Of a stretch of 64,000 bases of DNA, positions 56,917 to 64,000 are shown one piece after another. The position numbers and the translations under genes were made by a program. Source of the DNA: Trileptium ribeirensis (taxonomy: Eukaryota > Nematoda > Enoplea > Enoplida > Thoracostomopsidae); the NCBI GenBank assembly GCA_030248225.1, contig JASANE010003284.1, positions 115,712 to 179,711 of the forward strand, in the 5' to 3' direction. Under the pieces are notes generated by a model. That model did not search any database, was not told the origin of the DNA, and saw only the letters and a list, made by a program, of their open reading frames with translations. How positions within the stretch are numbered: position 1 is the first letter of the stretch; each line of letters opens with the position of its first letter.

Positions 56917-58502
56917 CTGAATATCAATAGTGCGACATTGTTTGGTTAAAACGTAGGTGCTAAATGCAAACACTCTAATTACGAACAATAAATTATGCTA
57001 ATTTGAAATTACATAGTTCCGCCTCCAGAAATCATTTTACAAATTTAATCCTTCAAACTCGCTGTTGAGCCGTAATTGTAAAAGCTTAAGTAACGTCACA
57101 ATTTATAGCGCTGTACTGCTTAGCACGAACATGCAATATTTCATGAAATTACTAAAACGCAAAATAATCGATGACTGTCGTTTGCAGACCTACAATAGTC
57201 TTCAAAATCGACTGTTGCCTTATTAGCGAGCGAGCAGTAGCCCAACAACGACCAAATTATGGAATTTCAAAGTAAAATTATATTTTCTCACGAGTAAGTT
57301 GTAAACGGGCAACGAAAGAATAACGAGACTGCAGCAGTCAATCATTGTGCCGGGTATAGTCATTTATTGAGCATTTCGAAGGCGATCCCCTTTACAGTTT
57401 GTATATGTGGCAAGCCCACAGTGAGGGGGTGGGGGAGGAACCCCCACTTTACAAATCCACCATATCCTTCCCACCACTCGGCCAAAACCATCTATGTTCA
57501 ACTAAATCCAAAAAAATTTTATGTCTGAAAATTGTTTGTTTGCAAATTGTTTTTTAAACATTAATTACCACTACTTATAATGCTAAAGCATCGTTTTTAG
57601 CTTGAAAATACATTCACGGGAGTAAAACTAATGAATATATGGTCATATTTAGTATTTTTAGCAAAATTTATTCCCCCACTTTGAAATTTCCCCCGATAAT
57701 GAACATCGGGCCCCCCGACGTTCCCCCAACTTTTCGGAAGGCTGCGGACAGGCCAATATATAACTATCTAAATTCGTGAAAATTTATTCCATTGAGCGCC
57801 AGCGGTACATTCTAAATCATCAACGCCGTAAACGTAAATATAGAGCAATACAGTGTAATTTTTACCAACACCGAATTGAATATCTGACTTTTTATACACA
57901 ATTAATGAATGAAATTCATTCACAAACAATACACTGAGAGAGATTGAATTAAGATACCCATTAACGGGTTAATCACTTCTTCATGCAACGATTATTCTAA
58001 GGCATTTCGACATCAGTAGAATATGGAATTAAAACCAAACACCTCTAATAATTGACACAATAAATTAATTTAAAATGTCATATTCATAATTTCATTTCAT
58101 TCAATTTCACATTCATAATGCATAATATGCACTATAAGAAATTTTATATCTAGTAAATTCATTTTACACGAGATTCTATTGCACGATATAATTCTATACG
58201 CATTAACACGTCCGAACAAATGTTCACAGCAATTATATTCACAACTATGTATTATTATTATAACTTAGATTGTGTGGTTTTTGCATCTGATAAATTGATC
58301 CGTTTTTTCACTTAAATTATGGCTTTGCACAATTTGGCGTTACTCAAAACTGACGGGTTCCCTAATTATCCACACAAAGTCCAATATTATCACTTATCGA
58401 GGTGTGTATAGTTACAAATCATTCATTACTAGCTTACTGCGATTTTAACTAAAGTAGAAATGTTTGCTTGTAGGCGCTGAGAAGATATTCAAGTTAACCA
58501 AC
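56917..58502 (-). other. DDB1 intron between exons 58503-58760 and 56769-56916
   Basis: A 1.6-kb intron. G- and C-rich tracts at 57420-57450 (GAGGGGGTGGGGGAGGAACC) and 57660-57725 (TTCCCCCACTTT, GAACATCGGGCCCCCC) stand out of AT-rich sequence and may belong to one old repeat. Nothing else is identified. Confidence 0.55.
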
Positions 58503-58760
58503 CTGACCCAAAAATTCCACCCGAATATTCCTAACACGTGGCGGCGAACCCATAGTCTGGTCCACTGTTGTTGCTGCTGTAGCAACAATTCCGCCCGAAG
58601 TAGTCGGCTCGTCCGCATTGCCTGGTGTTATAGCAGACGCGGATCCGGTTGTAAGCGATGTTGCGGCGTCATCATCCATTTTCTCTTCCAAATCTAGCAT
58701 CAGCATGTACAAACGACCAGCTAGATCACCCAGCAAATAGCGAGATCCGTCTCGATCGAC
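58503..58760 (-). CDS. DDB1: DDB1 exon, about human residues 263-306, with expanded loop
   Basis: 258 bp, phase 0 at both ends: acceptor TGCTATAG, donor CAG then GTTGGT. It encodes [20 protein letters not shown] and DLEEKMDD, then a roughly 45-residue Ala/Thr/Ser/Gly-rich stretch, then [12 protein letters not shown]. Human has [29 protein letters not shown] and DLRVELLGE with almost nothing between. This makes 86 codons against about 44, an expanded loop in BPA. Confidence 0.97.
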
Positions 58761-60714
58761 CTATAGCAATATATATCCTTGGTGTAATATTCAACATTTA
58801 ATATACACAAGGGTAAAACACGGTATAATAAAACGATACAAGAGTTCTTTTGAAAAAATATACAATTGAATCCCTGAGGCTTATATCACCTCAATGTTTT
58901 TGCAGATGAAATTGGTCCAAAGAACAATAAACACAAATTACACAGTAACAGCACAAAAATACAAAACTGCCAGAAAATTACACTTGCAAGACGGGTAAAG
59001 CGAACGCACAGTACTCGTTAGAAATGCCTTCATTGCGTTTCATAGCCGCTCAAAAAATTACAAATTTATTTCGGTAAGCGTTCAACATAGTTGCGAACTT
59101 TTAGCGCGTATGTATTCGAAAGATAGTCGAAAAGTGTTCAGGACAGCGATAAGGCAATTTTGCTAAATCACAGTTCAATCTTCGCTTTTTGGAGACCTCA
59201 ATAGTTATATTCATGGAAAGTACATAGTACATGTAACTCTAACAGAGAGAGAGAGAGCAAACTCAGCTGCACGAAACCAAATTTTTAGTCATTTTAAGCC
59301 ATAGCGATGGGTTCATTTAAAATATCCGTATTTCCAACTTTAATTTCTCTGAAAGCCCCAACGCCAGTTTTCAAAAAACACGACCTTTCTATGAACAAAT
59401 TGTCATCTGCAATTGAATAAAATTTGTATTTAAGAACTCGTCTGTATTTCATATGGGTCAGTGAAATCCCAGAAATGCCATTTTGAAAAAAATTTTGCAT
59501 ATAAAATGTAATCGATCTTGTTCCAAGAAGGTAATAGAAATTGACATAATTTTTGAAAACAATTTCCACGGTGACATTATTGCACGCAAAATTCAATGAC
59601 AGCTGCACAGATGGCATTTAATAACCGTATAACAGATTTTTGCTACAGACGCCCACGACCAAACGTTCTGGAAACAGGTGATAAACTACGAAAGTGTTTG
59701 TTTGGAGCATTTGCTACTCTTCCAGTTACATTTGTTACAAGAGAGTGTAATTAATTTTTTTGCTGCTGCGATATAACCTGGTTTTTTTATCCAGCAGAGC
59801 GAAGCGAAACATTTTTGTCGTCCGAGGGGCTAATATCGACACCGTCTGTCCATCGAACTCATCAGTATTTGCTGGGGCGATTAAAATTTATTTCAAAGGC
59901 CTAATATCTTCCAGGTACAAAATATATGGTTTTTTTTTTCAAAATTTGTTTTAGTTATCTGGTAATTAACTAATTAGTTAAGCGTGTTATGATATTTTTA
60001 GCATTTCAAAAAATTTCGTATTTTTCAATTAATAATTATTGTAGCGATATTATTTTGGTGCGTGCTGTTCATTACGACTCCGGTGGTTGTTGCTGTTTGA
60101 GGATGTTAAAAACACGCTAGTTAGTTAAGTAGCTAATTACTAATAAATTAGTAAATTTTTTTAATATTTTCAAAGTGCTCGAAATGAAAAAATTGCACAC
60201 GTTCGTTTTCTACGTCGCTGATCACGAATATGACATTTCTAAAGCTCAAAAACTTGGTTAAATACTTAATTTTATATAACTGTCTAAAACGTGATACTTA
60301 TTCTAAACTGATTAAATATTTAGCTGAACTACATGTACACATAAATAACATATAAAATACTTTGCAAATTGCTCCGCTTACTTTTTGTAATTTATTCAGT
60401 TTACTAGTTTTTATAATTAGTTCACAAATCTGTCGCTAGAGTCCATACAGTCTGACGAAAAATCAAAATTCGAAAACGAAATGTGAGCATCTGTGGTTTG
60501 GCTAATCATCAGATTGAAAAAATAACAATGTATTGGAATTCCTATACTTGTCATTTATAACCTATAAAGGCGTTCAACACCGGGTTAACAAATATACGGG
60601 ACGCAGCAAAAGCAAAACAGCTAGATATCCAGACAGTGTCTGATGTTTGCTGACCGCGAGCAGTATTTTTCACCTCTACAACCCAATCTCAATTTTATCA
60701 AATCAAACACTGAC
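58761..60714 (-). other. DDB1 intron between exons 60715-60954 and 58503-58760
   Basis: A 1.95-kb intron with a GAGAGAGAG microsatellite near 59244 and a short inverted-repeat element (59963-60141). The 107-codon minus-strand frame at 59294-59617 has no recognised domain. Nothing else is identified. Confidence 0.6.
59963..60141. mobile_element. Short MITE-like inverted-repeat element
   Basis: GTAATTAACTAATTAGTTAA then GCGTGTTA on the left is met in reverse on the right by AACACGCTAGTTAGTTAAGT then AGCTAATTAC, about 28 bp with a few differences. The interior is about 120 bp and non-coding. The exact ends and any target duplication are unclear because the flanks are AT-rich. Confidence 0.55.
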
Positions 60715-60954
60715 CTGTCCGTAACATGTAATCGTGCTCTGTTTAATCGCAGGTGGCGCTACCGCTACATAGTCATCGCCCTTGTGATAAGTAATCGATT
60801 GTTGTCCGATTATAATTACGCCGCCGTATGGGGTCGGCAAAGGTATTAGCATTGTCGCTTCGCACTCGATGTTGTCCTGTTTCCACGGTCCTTTAAGAAA
60901 CTCTTTTTCGGCAATGGACACTTCGTACGTTTTCAAGTGGCGACCATTTGGATC
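60715..60954 (-). CDS. DDB1: DDB1 exon, about human residues 184-262
   Basis: 240 bp, phase 0 at both ends: acceptor TTGTAACAG, donor CAG then GTCAGT. It encodes [60 protein letters not shown] and [17 protein letters not shown]. GPWKQxNVExEAxMxI, GGxIIIGQESITYHxGD and IKQSTIxC are DDB1 BPA motifs. The exon is intact. Confidence 0.99.
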
Positions 60955-61675
60955 CTGTTACAAAATTAGGGGTTATTAACCAAACGGTGCGCCGTTGTTG
61001 CTGTATAAAAGCCCATATTGGGTTTACAATGCCGACAAATATTTAGTAAACAGGTAACTAAACTACCGTTAGTGAATAGGCAACGATGCGTTTTGTTTAC
61101 AATAAAATTTGTGTCACAATAACCGCAAATAAATACAGTCAGGTATATTTCAAAATTATTTTGACACTTGTGTTTAAATTAACTTGAGACGCTGATAAGA
61201 ATTAAAAATCGCTCGGAAGCGTTATGTATCTATCGGAATTTCAGCCCTCTTGAAGCAGACGGGGGAAAATCAGGGAAGGGTCGCACCATCTTTTCAGGTA
61301 TACTCCCATAGACTCTGGACCCCAATCATCTCTCACGCCCAAAAAAGATCTCTTTGGGACAGGCTCGCCCCTTTTCAGGGATAGCGTCCTGATGATACTA
61401 AATTACTGTTCTTTTCTTTTAAGTTTTTTGTGGTATAGCGGCATTTTTTATCTAGCTTTGACCATAACTTTGATTGGACGGACCGATTTGGCTAAAATTT
61501 GGATAATGAAATTGTTATAGAAAACGCAATGAACTACTTAGCAGTAAATAAGATATCTCAATAGATTGCCGAGGCAACAAGATATGGAGTCGAACACTGG
61601 GAATGCAAGCGAAAAAAGGATATTTTGAAATTTGATTAGATACGTTTGATGCATTTGAGCGTAATGTTTAATGGA

Positions 61676-61757
61676 AGAACAGCTTAGGCTTATTCTCACG
61701 CGTAGACTTAGTCTCAAGCTTAGGCTTAGTCTCAACCTAAGCCTTAGATTTAGTATT
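61676..61757. repeat. CTTAGGCTTAGTCTCA minisatellite
   Basis: GCTTAGGCTTATTCTCACG, AGACTTAGTCTCAAGCTTAG and GCTTAGTCTCAACCTAAGCC make about four 16-bp units with an inverted end (CTTAGG against CCTAAG). The Leu/Arg/Ser-rich frame at 61538-61801 comes from it. Confidence 0.8.
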
Positions 61758-62107
61758 TTTTCAGATATTATATTTGAAATATGGCTACCCGCGGTAGACA
61801 AAAAATATATTATTGCACCAGATAATGTTATCGGGTAACATGGAATTGGAGAGTTAAATATAAAATTTGTTGACGTTTGTCGAATGGCGGCAAATTATGA
61901 TAGTACTATTGAACGCTAGCTAAACTGGAGTTAATTATTAATAGTATATGTGACTGTGGGAACCCATGCGATATGGCTGAGAGAGGTGATATGGTGCGTC
62001 AAGACAATTGAGAATGACGGACTTCCGACGATAAAAACTGTCGAAATATTGAATTCGTATTAATTCTTTTTTTTTTAGTCATAACCCACATCTCCATAAA
62101 ATTCTTC

Positions 62108-62350
62108 TTAGTTAAAAGGATTAATCACCATAATAGACAATTCGTTAATCCTATTAACGCGGAAGTCCATACACAGAATATTGCCGGTTATGGGGTGGGC
62201 TAAAGATGTTGTTTCGAGACCGTAGGAGTGTTCCAGATGGATTGTTCGAAAGATATGTACCTGGCTGAACTTGTATGGTGCCAAAAGTTTGGTGCTCATC
62301 AATTTGGGGCTATGGTTCATCAAATCCTGAAGATGTATGGGGTTTAGGAT
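62108..62350 (-). other. Unidentified open frame with exon-like edges
   Basis: On the minus strand a frame reads DLMNHSPKLMSTKLLAPYKF, HIFRTIHLEHSYGLETTSLA and HPITGNILCMDF before a stop at 62108. A CATCTTCAG acceptor-like sequence stands just before the DLMNH part, and an internal CAG then GTACAT could be a donor. The composition is more protein-like than most frames here, but I cannot assign a family. It does not match DDB1, and DDB1 joins correctly across it. It may be a transposon remnant or a nested gene exon. Confidence 0.35.
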
Positions 62351-63217
62351 ATAAAATGTAAGTGCATTTTAGTTTAAGTTTTTTCAAATAATTCATCACT
62401 GTTTAACTGAGTGATAATTGGTACTATTAGACCTGCCTCGTCCGCCTGGGGAAAAATGGTATATTATAGGTCGACATTCGCAAGGAAAATTTTTTTCAAT
62501 TTTTAACGAACGTTAGGTACCCTTGGTGAGGAGTGAAAAAAATCAAAAATTGAAAATGGCGTTGAACTCAGCTCGTGAAGCTGAATGCAAATATATCAAA
62601 AAATTTTGCTGTAGGACGATTCCCTGATTCTCCCTGCTTCAGGAGTGCCGAAATTTCTTCAAAGATTCATAGCCCCTAAGCCCAATTTGTCATAGTATAG
62701 TGATCAAAACTACTGTGGTTGTTTAGTCAGCATCTTTTGAAAAAAGCCGTATAAAATGACCAACTTGGATATAATTTGAATTTTGTTATACTGATCGCAA
62801 CCTATTGGCCAAACTTTAAGACGTAAAGCAAAATAAATAAATAGGTTATCACTTTTCAAGAATTACGCAATTATAGATGCAATAATTTAATGCAGATAGG
62901 GTTGGAAAACAGTACGGCGATCTATCTATTTAAAAAAAGTAATACACGTCAAAAGTTATTTGCTGCAACGATTTACATGTATTATTTTAAATGACGCTTA
63001 CGCGGGTGATTTTAAGCAGGATTAACCAAAAAACGCCACAGCGCACAACACATCGAATGTAGCTATTAATTGAAAAACATTTCCATAAATTGCTGTGGAA
63101 TTTAACGTCGTTGTTATCCAGCTTATCACAAAGCCTTTGCACGGCATTAAATTCTTTTTTGTATGATATAAAATGTTTGTCATTATTACAAATAAAAACA
63201 CATTATGATTTTCAAAC

Positions 63218-63328
63218 CTGGTATATAAACGCTATAGTCGGGCTTACACAACCGTCCAAAAACGCAATATCGATAACATTTTGCTCTTCAAATCGAATAT
63301 TGAACGCCTTTAACTCGGCATTGTCGTT
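63218..63328 (-). CDS. DDB1: DDB1 exon, about human residues 147-183 (first in window)
   Basis: 111 bp, phase 0 at both ends: acceptor CCAATTTAG, donor CAG then GTTTGA. It encodes [20 protein letters not shown] and [17 protein letters not shown]. Human has [20 protein letters not shown] and VKFLYGCQAPTICFVYQ. It was found by homology because the exon is too short for an open-frame list. The exons for the first ~146 residues are to the right of the window. Confidence 0.96.
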
Positions 63329-64000
63329 CTAAATTGGTAATGCCAGCAATTATTATTCCTTTGCGGCACAAGTAATATGGTCGTTTCACCGCGCGGACAA
63401 ACTGGTTGCATAGAATTTATATCGGCACGTGGATTTATAAAATATAATACTTTGTCTCTTTACAATCTCAAAATAGAACCTTTGCAATATCGCAGATCCC
63501 AGCCAAATTAAAATTAAAGAAAACTATGTTGCGGAATATAATTAAGGTATAAATTTGACATTTACAGATCCCCGTGTGCTTACAATAGCACAACGATACG
63601 TCAATCATAATATTACATATTATCCAGTTTATGATGGCTTCTAGAGAAGAGTAGATGACAATTTTCGCCATCACCATTACAAACGCGCCCAGCATAATGC
63701 GAGCCATATTGGCTTTACAGCCTTGGTTCTCAGCGGCAAGGTTATCCTTCAGTTTGGAGGGAACAGTGGTATCGTTAACAAACATTTGTTCCAACCCCCA
63801 GTTTGGAAACAGAGGTCGTTCGAAAAACAAAAATTTGCTTCGACCCACCTCGCTACGTTTGGGTAAGGAAGGTATGACGGTCCCCCAAATATGGCCGGGG
63901 ACAATTTTTTGTTCATGATGCCATGACTCTCCAACAGCGAGGCGGTACCCCCAAACTGCATAGGGTGCGCTTAACGCACCGCTCGCTTTCCTTTAAACAG
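63329..64000 (-). other. DDB1 intron, right edge, with unidentified frames
   Basis: No upstream DDB1 exon was found here. Two overlapping minus-strand frames (63468-63848 and 63749-63961) cover GC-richer sequence. One has a hydrophobic helix-like part (ARIMLGAFVMVMAKIVIYSS) after GLEQMFVNDTTVPSKLKDNL. I do not recognise either. They could be one frameshifted coding relic, since the GC content drops outside 63650-63990. Confidence 0.4.

Larger units (their letters stand above)
61209..62665. mobile_element. Possible transposon bounded by ~48-bp imperfect inverted repeats
   Basis: The left arm has GGAATTTCAGCCCTCTTGAA, GCAGACGGGGGAAAATCAGG and GAAGGGTCG. The right arm, on the other strand, reads GAAATTTCGGCACTCCTGAA, GCAGGGAGAATCAGGG and AATCGTCC. 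The enclosed 1.4 kb has no transposase I recognise. Target duplications could not be settled. It may instead be two copies of a short repeat in opposite orientation. Confidence 0.4.
60955..63217 (-). other. DDB1 intron between exons 63218-63328 and 60715-60954
   Basis: A 2.26-kb intron. It contains an inverted-repeat pair enclosing 61209-62665, a short minisatellite (61676-61757) and an unidentified frame (62108-62350). A phrase near 61460-61500 (TTTGATTGGACGGACCGATT then TGGCTAAAATTTGG) resembles 3' tails of RTE-type LINEs. Confidence 0.6.
780..63328 (-). other. DDB1: DDB1 gene span (partial at both ends)
   Basis: DDB1 is the large adaptor of CUL4-ROC1 ubiquitin ligases. It is built of three WD40-type propellers (BPA, BPB, BPC) and a C-terminal helical domain; BPB binds CUL4 and the BPA-BPC pair docks substrate receptors (DCAFs, including DDB2 in UV repair). 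That is family knowledge. What is seen here is fourteen minus-strand exons with matching splice phases that join into 959 uninterrupted codons, about human residues 147-993, plus one broken exon-like block at 780-1042. The protein is moderately diverged from human and Drosophila DDB1 and has two expanded low-complexity loops. Introns run from 408 bp to about 12.5 kb, and the longest ones hold large repeats. Promoter, start codon, first ~146 residues and the C-terminus are outside the window. Identity is near certain; whether the locus is fully functional is open because of the broken block. Confidence 0.95.

Noticed and set aside
63361..63440. Upstream continuation of DDB1 exon 63218-63328 (residues before NDNAEL)
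   Set aside because: The sequence before the acceptor CCAATTTAG does not translate to the expected DDB1 residues in any frame, so the exon starts at 63328.

Overview
This is an animal nuclear genomic window, AT-rich and packed with decayed transposable elements. It is not bacterial, viral or organellar: the only gene recognised is a single minus-strand, many-exon gene with ordinary splice sites, and almost every open frame above 60 codons is a chance frame in intron or repeat. The encoded protein is DDB1 (damage-specific DNA-binding protein 1; pic in Drosophila), the adaptor of CUL4 ubiquitin ligases. Its exon wording (for example SAKLGDDP in the third propeller and EATMLIP in the first) is closest to insect DDB1 as I know it, so the host is probably an insect with a large intron-rich genome. 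I cannot name the order.

Gene layout, 5' to 3' on the minus strand, i.e. from high to low coordinates: 63218-63328, 60715-60954, 58503-58760, 56769-56916, 55295-55416, 53465-53591, 49517-49780, 48936-49108, 40277-40420, 28587-28759, 15534-16071, 13428-13628, 9973-10211 and 7794-7932. These 14 exons join without a phase error into 959 codons, covering about human residues 147-993. The first ~146 residues lie to the right of the window and the C-terminus to the left. A fifteenth exon-like block at 780-1042 is clearly DDB1 (blade motifs FRRGSLVMQ and LFGTVQGAIGL) but carries frame changes and in-frame stops. One intron (53464 to 49781) appears to use a GC-AG splice pair.

The introns hold the rest. 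Three long copies of one non-coding, palindrome-dense element sit at 19011-27145, 29180-36758 and 41618-48099, one in each of three successive introns and all in the same orientation. Each begins TGTAAC, ends TTACA or a variant, and is flanked by a 4-bp target duplication (AAAA; CACG/AACG; CATA). The middle copy split an older ~173-bp-type repeat whose unsplit relative survives near 13990, which proves the boundaries. I know no family matching this element; it is the most promising candidate for something undescribed.

Other contents are four degraded plus-strand non-LTR retrotransposon pieces (10880-12640, 14990-15330, 21880-22615 and 50840-52190), a Penelope-like reverse transcriptase relic (37340-38400), a clean 207-bp MITE with TA duplication (6219-6425), a palindromic 33-bp minisatellite (4916-5247), a tandem duplication that copied and then lost a DDB1 exon (49270-50680), and several low-copy dispersed repeats. 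All retroelement pieces whose strand can be told lie antisense to DDB1.
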